A stretch of DNA of 64,000 nucleotides from Alphaproteobacteria bacterium (GTDB lineage: Bacteria; Pseudomonadota; Alphaproteobacteria; UBA8366), in contig JAJFJD010000059.1 in NCBI GenBank assembly GCA_021774335.1, forward strand, positions 248,001 to 312,000, in the 5' to 3' direction. The notes below the pieces were generated by a model, which did no database searches, was not told where the DNA came from, and saw nothing but the letters and a program-made list of their open reading frames with translations. Positions 15,165 to 23,869 of the stretch are shown piece by piece (the stretch's first letter is position 1; the number at the start of each line of letters is the position of its first letter). A program made the translations under genes and the position numbers.

Positions 15165-17141
15165 ATGGCAGAGCGGACACCGGCGGCGGTGGATATCGCC
15201 GTCCTCGATACATTTCCGAAAGTGTTGGCGCATAACGCGGTTGCGCGCGGCGAACGGCCGGCGATGCGCGAGAAGGATCTCGGCATCTGGCAAAGCTGGA
15301 GCTGGGCCGATGTCGCCGCCGAGGTGCGGGCGCTGGCCTGCGGGCTCAAGGCGCTCGGCGTCGCGCGCGGCGACAAGGTGGCGATCATCGGCGACAACCG
15401 GCCGCGGCTTTATTGGTCGATCGTTGCGGCGCAGGCGGTGGGTGCGGTGCCGGTACCGATGTATCAGGATTCGGTGGCCGATGAGCTGTGCTACGTGATC
15501 GAGCATGCGGAGGCCCGCTTCGCGATCGTCGAGGATCAGGAGCAGATCGACAAGCTGTTGGAGATCAAGGACCGCTGTCCGCATCTCAGCGTCATGATCT
15601 ACGACGACGTGCGCGGGTTGCGCGGCTACACCGAGGACTTTCTGCATTCCTACGAGGCCGCGCTCGACAAGGGCCGCGCCTACGACCGGGACAATCCGAA
15701 TTTCTACGACGAGTCCGTGGCGCTCGGCGGGGCCGAGGATGTGTCGATCATGCTCTATACGTCGGGCACGACGGGACAGCCGAAAGGCGTGGTGTTGACC
15801 CATCGTAACGTCATGGCGACGGCTCAGAACTCGGCGCGGGCGGACAAGCTCGTGGAAACCGACGAGGTGCTGGCCTATCTGCCGATGGCCTGGGTCGGCG
15901 ATCACATCTTTTCTTTCGGGCAGTCCTATGTCACCGGATTTTGCGTGGCCTGCCCGGAATCGAGCGATACGGTCCTGAACGATGTCTGGGAATTGGGACC
16001 GACCTATTTCTTTGCGCCGCCGCGCATCTACGAGAACCTGATCACCACCGTGATGATTCGGATGGAGGATGCGGGCTGGCTCAAGCGCAAGGCGTTCCAC
16101 TATTTCATGGACCTGGCGAAGCGTGTCGGTTCGGACATTCTCGACGGGCGGAACGTGGGCCTGGGCGACCGGCTTCTCTACAAGCTTGGCAACATTCTGG
16201 TCTTCGGGCCGCTGCGCAACTCGCTCGGCATGAGCCGGGTACGGCTCGCCTATACCGCGGGCGAGGCGATCGGGCCGGACATCTTCAATTTCTATCGCAG
16301 CATTGGCCTGAACCTGAAGCAGCTCTACGGCATGACCGAAGCCAGCGTCTTCGTCACCATGCAGCCGGACGGCGAGATCAAGGACGACAGCGTCGGCAAG
16401 GCCGCACCCGAAGTGGACATCAAGATCGATGAAACCGGTGAGGTGCTGTTCCGCAGCCCCGGCGTGTTCCGCGAATATTATAAGAACCCCGAGGCCACGG
16501 CGGAGGCCAAGACGCCGGACGGCTGGGTGCACACGGGCGACGCGGGCTTCGTCGACGACGACGGTCATCTCAAGATCATCGACCGCGCCAAGGATGTGGG
16601 CAAGCTGGTGTCGGGCGATCTGTTCGCGCCGAAATACATCGAGAACAAGCTGAAATTCTATCCCCATATCACCGAGGCGGTGGCCTATGGCGATGGCCGC
16701 GATTTCGTCGCCGCCTTCATCAACATCGATCTGGAAGCGGTCGGCGATTGGGCCGAACGCCGTGGCATTCCCTATGCCAGCTATCAGGAACTTGCGGCCA
16801 ACGGTGGGGTGCAGGCGCTGATCGAAGAGGAGGTCCGGCAGGTCAATGCCGACCTGGCGCAGGAGCCGAGGCTGGCCGGCTCGCAGATCCGGCGCTTCCT
16901 GATCCTGCATAAGGCACTCGATGCGGACGATGGCGAGTTGACGCGGACCCGCAAAGTGCGCCGCCGGTTCGTCGCCGAGAAATACGCCGACCTAATCGAT
17001 GCGCTGTATTCCGGTGCGGCGACGTGCCACGCCGAAACCGAGATGACCTTCGAGGACGGTCGGACCGGGACGATCACGGCGGAATTGCATATCCAGGATG
17101 TGACGGCCGACGCGCCGGGGTTCAGCGCGGCGGCGGAGTGA
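15165..17141 (+). CDS. Long-chain acyl-CoA synthetase-type AMP-forming ligase
   Basis: A 658-residue adenylate-forming ligase. The P-loop-like motif MLYTSGTTGQPKG lies near residue 200, YGMTEAS near 390 and the hinge HTGDAGFVDDDGHLKIIDRAKD near 460. Length and pattern fit the FadD/FAA1 long-chain group, which makes acyl-AMP and then acyl-CoA. It heads a plus-strand unit that continues with a liv-type ABC importer, so it probably activates the imported carboxylic acid; chain length or ring type is unknown. The ATG is preferred to the GTG directly before it. GGATGGAAG serves as ribosome site. Confidence 0.85.
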   Translation: MAERTPAAVDIAVLDTFPKVLAHNAVARGERPAMREKDLGIWQSWSWADVAAEVRALACGLKALGVARGDKVAIIGDNRPRLYWSIVAAQAVGAVPVPMYQDSVADELCYVIEHAEARFAIVEDQEQIDKLLEIKDRCPHLSVMIYDDVRGLRGYTEDFLHSYEAALDKGRAYDRDNPNFYDESVALGGAEDVSIMLYTSGTTGQPKGVVLTHRNVMATAQNSARADKLVETDEVLAYLPMAWVGDHIFSFGQSYVTGFCVACPESSDTVLNDVWELGPTYFFAPPRIYENLITTVMIRMEDAGWLKRKAFHYFMDLAKRVGSDILDGRNVGLGDRLLYKLGNILVFGPLRNSLGMSRVRLAYTAGEAIGPDIFNFYRSIGLNLKQLYGMTEASVFVTMQPDGEIKDDSVGKAAPEVDIKIDETGEVLFRSPGVFREYYKNPEATAEAKTPDGWVHTGDAGFVDDDGHLKIIDRAKDVGKLVSGDLFAPKYIENKLKFYPHITEAVAYGDGRDFVAAFINIDLEAVGDWAERRGIPYASYQELAANGGVQALIEEEVRQVNADLAQEPRLAGSQIRRFLILHKALDADDGELTRTRKVRRRFVAEKYADLIDALYSGAATCHAETEMTFEDGRTGTITAELHIQDVTADAPGFSAAAE

Positions 17142-17340
17142 TCGCGTGTTCTTGTCTTGCCAAGGCGCACGCCGGTCACTACCGTCGTCTAGCCCCCACA
17201 TCGACGAATAACAATACGCCGTTAAACGGCATATGAATAAAAACACAGGGAGTGTGGAGGGTGACGCAACAAGACCCCCTCCGAAAATTGGCGGCGACAA
17301 GGAGCGCGGACCCATCCCGGCATGATGACCGCGGGGCCGC

Positions 17341-18186
17341 GTGAGTCCGTCCGATATGGCATCGGCCGAGGGCGTGGCGGAACCGGCGGCGCGGCGGATC
17401 GGCGACGTAATACTGTCGGTTGACGACATCACGCTCAGCTTCGGCGGCGTGCAGGCGCTGTCTCATGTCGGCTTCGACATCCGCGAAGGTGAGATTCGCG
17501 CGATCATCGGTCCGAATGGTGCGGGCAAGTCGTCGATGCTCAACGTCATCAACGGCTTCTACCATCCCAACAGCGGCACCATCCGTTACAAAGGCGAGGA
17601 ACGGAAAGAAATGCGCCCGGGCAACGCGGCGCGGCGTGGTATCGCGCGGACTTTCCAGAACATTGCGTTGTTCCATGGCATGTCGACGCTCGACAACATC
17701 ATGACCGGGCGCAACACGATGATGAAGCGCAACTTCCTATGGCAGGCGATCCATTGGGGACCGGCCAAGACGGAAGAGTTGGAGCATCGCGCCAAGGTCG
17801 AAGAGATCATCGATTTCCTGGAAATCCAGGCAATCCGCAAGACGCCGGTTGGCCGCCTGCCTTACGGGCTGCAGAAGCGCGTCGAGCTGGGCCGGGCGCT
17901 GGCAGCGGAACCGGACCTGCTGCTGCTCGACGAACCAATGGCGGGGATGAACGCCGAAGAAAAAGAAGACATGTGCCGCTTCATTCTAGATGTGAATCAG
18001 GAATTCGGCACCACCATCGCCTTGATCGAACACGACATGAGCGTGGTCATGGACATCTCCGACCGGGTCGTCGTGCTCGACTACGGTGTGAAGATCGCCG
18101 ACGGCACGCCGGACGTGGTGCGGGCCAACCAGAAAGTCATCGACGCCTATCTTGGCGTGGCGCATGACGATCCGGCCGAGGCATAG
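17341..18186 (+). CDS. livG: Branched-chain-type ABC transporter ATPase (LivG-like)
   Basis: A 281-residue ABC ATPase. Walker A GPNGAGKSS, Q-loop ARTFQNIALF, signature LPYGLQKRVELGRAL and Walker B LLLLDEPMAGM are intact. It is the LivG type of the HAAT importer family. The GTG start gives a 22-residue leader before the domain; an ATG five codons inside is an alternative, and neither has a strong ribosome site. A 199-nt gap with no recognisable gene separates it from the ligase. livH follows after 6 nt. Confidence 0.9.
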   Translation: MSPSDMASAEGVAEPAARRIGDVILSVDDITLSFGGVQALSHVGFDIREGEIRAIIGPNGAGKSSMLNVINGFYHPNSGTIRYKGEERKEMRPGNAARRGIARTFQNIALFHGMSTLDNIMTGRNTMMKRNFLWQAIHWGPAKTEELEHRAKVEEIIDFLEIQAIRKTPVGRLPYGLQKRVELGRALAAEPDLLLLDEPMAGMNAEEKEDMCRFILDVNQEFGTTIALIEHDMSVVMDISDRVVVLDYGVKIADGTPDVVRANQKVIDAYLGVAHDDPAEA

Positions 18187-18192
18187 GCGGCG

Positions 18193-19128
18193 ATGGAAAT
18201 TCTCAGCATGTTCTTCGTCACGCCCTTCGTGGAAATCGCGGACTCGCCGGTCTTCTTCGTTGAAGTGGTGCTGAACGGGTTGCTGACCGGCGTGATGTAT
18301 TCGCTGGTGGCGCTTGGCTTCGTGCTGATCTTCAAGGCGTCCGGCGTGTTCAACTTCGCCCAGGGCATCATGGTGTTGTTTTCGGCGCTGACCCTGGTCG
18401 GGTTGATGGATCTCGGCGTGCCGTTGATCCTGGCGCTGTTGCTGACCATTGGCGTGATGGTGGCGCTCGCCTTCGCCGTGGAAAAACTGATGCTGCGCCA
18501 TCTGGTGAACCAGGAAGGCATCATCCTGTTCATGGCGACGATCGGGCTGACCTTCTTCCTCGAAGGGTTTGGGGAATTGATCTGGGGCAGCAACGTGAAG
18601 CGGCTCGACATCGGAATCACCGACCGGCCGATCGAGTTCGGTGGCATCCTGCTCAACAGTTTCGACATGGTAGCGGCCGCGACGGGCGCGGTGGTGGTCG
18701 CCGGGCTCGCGATCTTCTTTCAGAAAACCAGCATCGGCCGCGCGCTGCGCGCGGTCGCCGATGACCATCAGGCGGCCCTGTCGGTCGGGATTCCGCTGAA
18801 GACGATCTGGGTCGTGGTGTGGTCGGTGTCGGGGATCGTCGCGCTGGTCGCCGGCATCATGTGGGGCGTGAAAAGCGGGGTTCAGTTCTCGCTATCGCTG
18901 ATCGCCCTGAAGGCGTTGCCGGTTTTGATTCTCGGCGGCTTCACCTCGGTGCCTGGCGCGATCATCGGCGGCCTGATCATCGGCGTCGGCGAGAAGGTCG
19001 CCGAGGTTTATTGGGGGCCGGCCTTCGGAGGCGCCATTGAGAATTGGTTCGCCTATATGCTCGCGATGGTGTTCCTGCTGTTCCGGCCGCAGGGGTTGTT
19101 CGGCGAGCGCATCATCGAACGCGTTTAG
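18193..19128 (+). CDS. livH: Branched-chain-type ABC transporter permease (LivH-like)
   Basis: A 311-residue inner-membrane permease with about eight helices. LNGLLTGVMYSLVALGFVLIFKASGVFNFAQG is the classic LivH opening, and ALRAVADDHQAALSVGIPLKTIW carries the loop that contacts the ATPase. It works as a pair with LivM. Compared with E. coli LivH the sequence is typical of the alphaproteobacterial group clustered with CoA ligases. Confidence 0.93.
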   Translation: MEILSMFFVTPFVEIADSPVFFVEVVLNGLLTGVMYSLVALGFVLIFKASGVFNFAQGIMVLFSALTLVGLMDLGVPLILALLLTIGVMVALAFAVEKLMLRHLVNQEGIILFMATIGLTFFLEGFGELIWGSNVKRLDIGITDRPIEFGGILLNSFDMVAAATGAVVVAGLAIFFQKTSIGRALRAVADDHQAALSVGIPLKTIWVVVWSVSGIVALVAGIMWGVKSGVQFSLSLIALKALPVLILGGFTSVPGAIIGGLIIGVGEKVAEVYWGPAFGGAIENWFAYMLAMVFLLFRPQGLFGERIIERV

Positions 19129-19141
19129 ACGGGGAACGGGA

Positions 19142-20218
19142 ATGTTTTATCGCGAGGCCGGACAGTTCAAGACCACTTATTCCGCGGACCAGTCGGTGTT
19201 CCCGATAAAGCAGGACAGGTGGTTCATCGCCGTCGTGTTGCTGGTCGCCTTTTTCGTCGTGCCCGTTGTCGCCAACGAATACTGGCTGCAGGTGGTGCTG
19301 ATCCCCTTGCTGATCTTCTCGTTGGCAGCGATCGGTTTGAACCTGCTTGTCGGCTATGCCGGGCAATTGTCGCTCGGCACCGGGGCCTTCATGGCGGTCG
19401 GCGCCTATTCGACTTTCAAGCTGACCACGGCTTTCCCCGACCTGAACATCCTAATCGTCTTTTTATTGTCGGGCGTCGTCACGGCGGGGGTTGGTATCCT
19501 GTTCGGCTTGCCGAGTCTTCGGATCAAGGGCTTCTATCTGGCGGTCGCCACGCTGGCGGCGCAGTTCTTTCTGATTTGGATGTTCAACAAGGTCGCATGG
19601 TTCACCAACCATGATCCGTCCGGCAGCATCACGGCGCCGCCGCGCGAGATGCTGGGCATCACCGTGACGGGGGCCACGGCGACCGCCGAGACGCGATATA
19701 TCCTTGTGCTCGCCATCGTCACCGTCTTCGCGCTGGTGGCGAAGAATCTGGTGCGCGGCAGGATCGGCCGGTCTTGGATGGCGATCCGCGACATGGACAT
19801 CGCCGCCGAGATCATCGGCATCCGGCCGCTGTCGACCAAGCTGCTCGCCTTCGCGCTCAGCTCATTCTACTGCGGACTGGCCGGCGCGCTGTATATCTTC
19901 TGTTATCTCGGCAGCGCCGAGACCGAAGCCTTCGACATCATCGTCTCGTTCGACGTGCTGTTCATGATCATCATCGGCGGCCTCGGCAGCATCCTCGGGT
20001 CCTTCCTTGGCGCGGCCTTCATCGTGCTGTTGCCGGTCTTCCTGACGAATGCGCCGCCGCTGATCGGGGTCAGCATGCCGATCGACGTGCAGAAACATAT
20101 CGAGCTGATGATCTTCGGCTCGCTGATCGTGTTCTTCCTGATCGTGGAACCGCGGGGGCTGGCCCGGCTCTGGCAGATCGCGAAGGAGAAACTGCGGCGC
20201 TGGCCCTTCCCCTATTAA
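19142..20218 (+). CDS. livM: Branched-chain-type ABC transporter permease (LivM-like)
   Basis: A 358-residue permease. IGLNLLVGYAGQLSLGTGAFMAVGAYSTFKL is the LivM signature, and WMAIRDMDIAAEIIGIRPLSTKLLAFALSSFYCGLAGALY contains the ATPase-contact loop. An N-terminal cytoplasmic stretch of about 30 residues precedes the first helix. The ATG follows GGGGAACGGGA; a longer in-frame reading would overlap livH by 30 codons. A 211-nt gap precedes the binding-protein gene. Confidence 0.93.
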   Translation: MFYREAGQFKTTYSADQSVFPIKQDRWFIAVVLLVAFFVVPVVANEYWLQVVLIPLLIFSLAAIGLNLLVGYAGQLSLGTGAFMAVGAYSTFKLTTAFPDLNILIVFLLSGVVTAGVGILFGLPSLRIKGFYLAVATLAAQFFLIWMFNKVAWFTNHDPSGSITAPPREMLGITVTGATATAETRYILVLAIVTVFALVAKNLVRGRIGRSWMAIRDMDIAAEIIGIRPLSTKLLAFALSSFYCGLAGALYIFCYLGSAETEAFDIIVSFDVLFMIIIGGLGSILGSFLGAAFIVLLPVFLTNAPPLIGVSMPIDVQKHIELMIFGSLIVFFLIVEPRGLARLWQIAKEKLRRWPFPY

Positions 20219-20429
20219 GGGGGCCTAACGGGGATTGGCACCGCATGGTTGAAAGGAAATCTGGAAACTCGCACTGAAGAAAGGCACCATCGAATTACGC
20301 GAGACGACGGATAAACAACGACAATAATAATGCGCAGAGAAGGCGGGCCGGCCGGCGGGGCGGGTTGTCGCCGAAATGATCGTCATGATCGAGCTGGCTA
20401 GAAACAGGTAAGGAGCAGGAGGCAACGCT

Positions 20430-21746
20430 ATGCGATTTAAATTGATGACACTGGCGGCCGTTGGGGTCGCCACCGCGCTTTCCATTCCACTGGCGCCTAA
20501 GGTACAGGCCGCGGGCGAACAGTTCATTCCCATGCTGGTGTACCGCACCGGGCCATACGCGCCGAGCGGAATTCCCGTGGCAAACGGGTTCCGCGATTAC
20601 TACAGCCTGCTGAACAAGCGGGACGGCGGCATCAACGGCGTCAAGATCGTCTTCGAGGAGTGCGAGACCAAGTACAACACGAAGCTCGGCGTCGAATGCT
20701 ACGAGAAGCTGAAGAATAAGGGTTCGACCGGCGCCTCGATGTTCAATCCGTACAGCACGGGCATCACCTATCAGCTCATCCCGAAGGCCGCGGTCGACAA
20801 GATTCCGATCCTGTCGATGGGCTACGGCCGCACTGCGGCGGGCGACGGCCGGGTCTTCGAATGGGTTTTCACCGCGCCGACGAGTTACTGGAGTCAAGCC
20901 TCCGCCTTTATCAAGTATATCGGTGGCAAGGAAGGCGGCATGGAGAAGCTCAAGGACAAGAAGATCACGCTGATCTATCACAACAGCGCCTACGGCAAGG
21001 AGCCGATCCCGACACTTGAAACGCTGGCCAAGAAATACGGCTACAAGCTGACCCTGCTCGCGGTCGACCATCCCGGCCAGGAACAGAAGTCGACCTGGCT
21101 GCAGATCCGCCGCAAGAAGCCCGACTGGATTCTGATGTGGGGATGGGGCGTGATGAACCAGGTGGCCGTCAAGGAAGCCGCTGGGATTCGTTTTCCGATG
21201 GACCGGTTCATCGGCGTCTGGTGGTCCGGCTCCGAAGCGGACGTCATTCCCGCCGGTGACGGCGCGAAAGGCTACCTCGCCGGGACGTTCCACGGCGCAG
21301 GCTCCGGCTACGATGTGCATAAGGACATCGTGAAGCATGTCTACGGCGGCGACGCGGCTAAGGCGAAGAGCAGCAACATCGGCGAGGTGCTGTACAACCG
21401 CGGCATCGTAAATGCGGTCTACACCACCGAGGCGATCCGCACCGCGATGGCGAAATTCGGCAACAAGCCGATGACCGGCGAACAGGTGCGCTGGGGCTTG
21501 GAGAATCTCGACCTCAGCAAGGCCAAACTCGATAAGCTCGGGCTCAAGGGGATGGCGCAGCCGCATAAGATCACCTGCGCCGACCACGAAGGGTCGGGGC
21601 CGGTGATGATCCAGCAATGGGACGGCAAGAAGTGGAACTTCGTCAGCGACTGGATCTCGCCAATGCGCGATGTCGTGCGGCCGAAGATCGAAGCCGCCGC
21701 GGCAGCCTACGCCAAGGAGAACAAGCTCAAGCCGCGTGGCTGCTAG
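20430..21746 (+). CDS. Branched-chain-type ABC transporter substrate-binding protein
   Basis: A 438-residue periplasmic protein. A signal peptide ends near AQAAGEQF (about residue 27), followed by a type 1 periplasmic-binding fold: PMLVYRTGPYAPSGIPVANGFRDYYSLLN, VKIVFEECETKYN and KKITLIYHNSAYGKEPIPTLETLAKKYG. It is longer than LivJ (about 370), as usual for members linked with CoA ligases that bind organic acids rather than amino acids. AGGAGCAGGAGG lies before the ATG. The stop TAG shares its last base with the GTG start of livF. Confidence 0.9.
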   Translation: MRFKLMTLAAVGVATALSIPLAPKVQAAGEQFIPMLVYRTGPYAPSGIPVANGFRDYYSLLNKRDGGINGVKIVFEECETKYNTKLGVECYEKLKNKGSTGASMFNPYSTGITYQLIPKAAVDKIPILSMGYGRTAAGDGRVFEWVFTAPTSYWSQASAFIKYIGGKEGGMEKLKDKKITLIYHNSAYGKEPIPTLETLAKKYGYKLTLLAVDHPGQEQKSTWLQIRRKKPDWILMWGWGVMNQVAVKEAAGIRFPMDRFIGVWWSGSEADVIPAGDGAKGYLAGTFHGAGSGYDVHKDIVKHVYGGDAAKAKSSNIGEVLYNRGIVNAVYTTEAIRTAMAKFGNKPMTGEQVRWGLENLDLSKAKLDKLGLKGMAQPHKITCADHEGSGPVMIQQWDGKKWNFVSDWISPMRDVVRPKIEAAAAAYAKENKLKPRGC

Positions 21747-22600
21747 TGACTGATCATACGCCGACCCTGGAAGAAGGGGTGGAGGCCGCGAGCACGGCCG
21801 CGCCCCTGCTTTCCGTCAACAGCGTCGAGGTGATCTACAACCACGTGATCCTTGTGCTGAAGGGCGTGTCGTTCGATGTTCCCGAGGGGGGCATCGTCGC
21901 CCTCCTCGGAGCGAACGGCGCAGGCAAGACCACGACCCTGAAAGCCATCTCGAACCTGCTGCGGGCCGAGCGCGGTGAAGTTACCAAAGGCAGCATCGAA
22001 TATCTTGGCGAGCGTATCGACCGCCTGAGCCCGCATGACCTGGTCAAGCGCGGTGTTATTCAGGTGATGGAAGGCCGCCATTGTTTCGAGCATCTGACCG
22101 TTGAGGAAAACCTGATGACCGGCGCCTATACCCGGCGCGACGGGGCCGCGGCGGTCAAGCAGGACCTGGAGAAGGTTTACACGTATTTCCCCCGTCTGAA
22201 GGAACGCTTCAAGAGCCAGGCGGGCTACACCTCCGGCGGCGAACAGCAGATGACGGCGATCGGCCGCGCCCTGATGGCCCGACCGAAGATGATCCTGCTC
22301 GACGAGCCGTCGATGGGCCTCGCGCCGCAACTGGTCGAGGAAATCTTCGAGATCGTCGCCCAATTGAACCGGGACGAAGGCGTCACCTTTCTGCTGGCCG
22401 AGCAGAACACCAACATGGCGCTGCGCTATGCGCGCTACGGCTACATCCTGGAGAACGGCCGCGTCGTCCTCGACGGCGAGGCGTCGGTGCTGCGCGAGAA
22501 TGCCGACGTGAAGGAATTCTATCTCGGCCTGTCGTCCGGCGGCCGCAAGAGCTACCGCGACGTCAAACATTACAAACGCCGCAAACGCTGGCTCGCGTAA
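21746..22600 (+). CDS. livF: Branched-chain-type ABC transporter ATPase (LivF-like)
   Basis: A 284-residue ABC ATPase: Walker A GANGAGKTT, signature SGGEQQMTAIGRAL, Walker B ILLDEPSMGLAP and the LivF-typical QVMEGRHCFEHLTVEENL. The GTG start overlaps the preceding stop (TAGTG), giving translational coupling with the binding-protein gene. A basic tail GRKSYRDVKHYKRRKRWLA extends past the usual LivF end. It supplies the second nucleotide-binding half of the importer together with LivG. Confidence 0.92.
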   Translation: MTDHTPTLEEGVEAASTAAPLLSVNSVEVIYNHVILVLKGVSFDVPEGGIVALLGANGAGKTTTLKAISNLLRAERGEVTKGSIEYLGERIDRLSPHDLVKRGVIQVMEGRHCFEHLTVEENLMTGAYTRRDGAAAVKQDLEKVYTYFPRLKERFKSQAGYTSGGEQQMTAIGRALMARPKMILLDEPSMGLAPQLVEEIFEIVAQLNRDEGVTFLLAEQNTNMALRYARYGYILENGRVVLDGEASVLRENADVKEFYLGLSSGGRKSYRDVKHYKRRKRWLA

Positions 22601-22624
22601 CCCGGCGGCGGGAAAGCGCCTGCG

Positions 22625-23863
22625 ATGACCGACTATTTCGACGATCTTGAAACCCGCGATCCCGATGCGCGCGAGGCAGCACTCATGGCGGCGCTGCCGG
22701 CGCAGGTCGCCCGCGCCAAGGACCACGCACCGGGCTTCGGAAAAATCCTCGCCGATGTCGATCCGGCGGCGGTGACCGGCCGGGCCGGGCTGGCCGCGCT
22801 GCCGGTGACGCGCAAGTCGGCGCTGATCGGCTTGCAGGAAACCGCCCCGCCCTTTGGCGGTTTGACCGCGACACCGGCGGGCGACCTCGCGCGGCTCTAT
22901 ATATCGCCGGGGCCGATCGCCGACCCGGAAGGGACCGGCGGCGATTTCTGGCGGATGGCGCGGGCGCTGTTCGCCGGCGGGTTCCGCAAGGGCGACGTGG
23001 TGCATAACTGTTTCTCCTATCACTTCACCCCCGCCGGCATGATGCTGGACGCGGGTGCGCGGGCGCTCGGCTGCGCGGTTTTTCCGGGCGGTGTCGGCAA
23101 CAGCGACGGGCAGGCGCAGGCGATGGCGTATTTCCGCGCCGCCGGTTACGTGGGCACGCCGGATTTCCTGCAGGCCATCCTCGACAAGGCCGATGAGTTG
23201 AAGCTCGATGTTTCGTCCTGCACCAAGGCGGTGGTGTCCGGCGGCGCGTTGTTCCCGGATTTGCGCGCGGCCTATGCCGACCGCGGCGTGCGCGTGCTGC
23301 AGTGCTACGGCACCGCCGACCTCGGCCTCGTCGCATATGAATCCGAAGCCGCCGAGGGCATGATCCTGGACGAAGGGGTGATCGTCGAGATCGTCCGACC
23401 CGGCACTGGCGATCCCGTGGCCGACGGCGAGGTCGGCGAGGTGGTGGTGACCAACCTAAACACGGACTACCCGCTGATCCGGTTCGGCACCGGTGATCTG
23501 TCGGCGATCCTGCCGGGCATCAGCCCATGCGGCCGCACGGCACCCCGCATCAAGGGATGGATGGGCCGCGCCGATCAGACGACCAAGGTGCGCGGCATGT
23601 TCGTGCATCCGGAACAGGTCGCCCGCGTCGCCGCCCGGCATCCGGAAATCGCCAAGGCGCGGCTGGTCGTCGGTAACGAGGCCGGGCAGGACACGATGAC
23701 TCTGCGGTGCGAGGTTGCGGGCGATGCAAGCGACGCGTTGGCCGCCGCGATCGCCGACAGCGTGCAGGCCGAAATCAAACTGCGCGGCGCGGTCGACCTG
23801 GTTGCCTCCGACACCCTGCCCAACGACGGCAAGGTGATCGACGACACGCGGGACTACGGCTAG
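22625..23863 (+). CDS. Phenylacetate-CoA ligase (PaaK)-family adenylate-forming enzyme
   Basis: A 412-residue PaaK-type protein. QCYGTADLGLVAYE, EIVRPGTGDPVADGEVGEVVVTNLNTDYPLIRFGTGDLS and the C-terminal GWMGRADQTTKVRGMFVHPEQV match the family. The usual Ser/Thr/Gly nucleotide loop (SSGTTGxP) is replaced by ISPGPIADPEGTGGD, so activity or nucleotide handling may differ. It ends the operon with the ABC importer and is the second ligase of the unit. Substrate could be an aryl or short acid; unknown. Confidence 0.82.
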   Translation: MTDYFDDLETRDPDAREAALMAALPAQVARAKDHAPGFGKILADVDPAAVTGRAGLAALPVTRKSALIGLQETAPPFGGLTATPAGDLARLYISPGPIADPEGTGGDFWRMARALFAGGFRKGDVVHNCFSYHFTPAGMMLDAGARALGCAVFPGGVGNSDGQAQAMAYFRAAGYVGTPDFLQAILDKADELKLDVSSCTKAVVSGGALFPDLRAAYADRGVRVLQCYGTADLGLVAYESEAAEGMILDEGVIVEIVRPGTGDPVADGEVGEVVVTNLNTDYPLIRFGTGDLSAILPGISPCGRTAPRIKGWMGRADQTTKVRGMFVHPEQVARVAARHPEIAKARLVVGNEAGQDTMTLRCEVAGDASDALAAAIADSVQAEIKLRGAVDLVASDTLPNDGKVIDDTRDYG

Positions 23864-23869
23864 GCGGGA

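Noticed and set aside
14940..16910. 656-codon minus-strand open frame opposite the acyl-CoA synthetase
   Set aside because: Shadow of a well-supported ligase gene; composition is HDRA-rich without domains, and it would run through the tandem-repeat operator.
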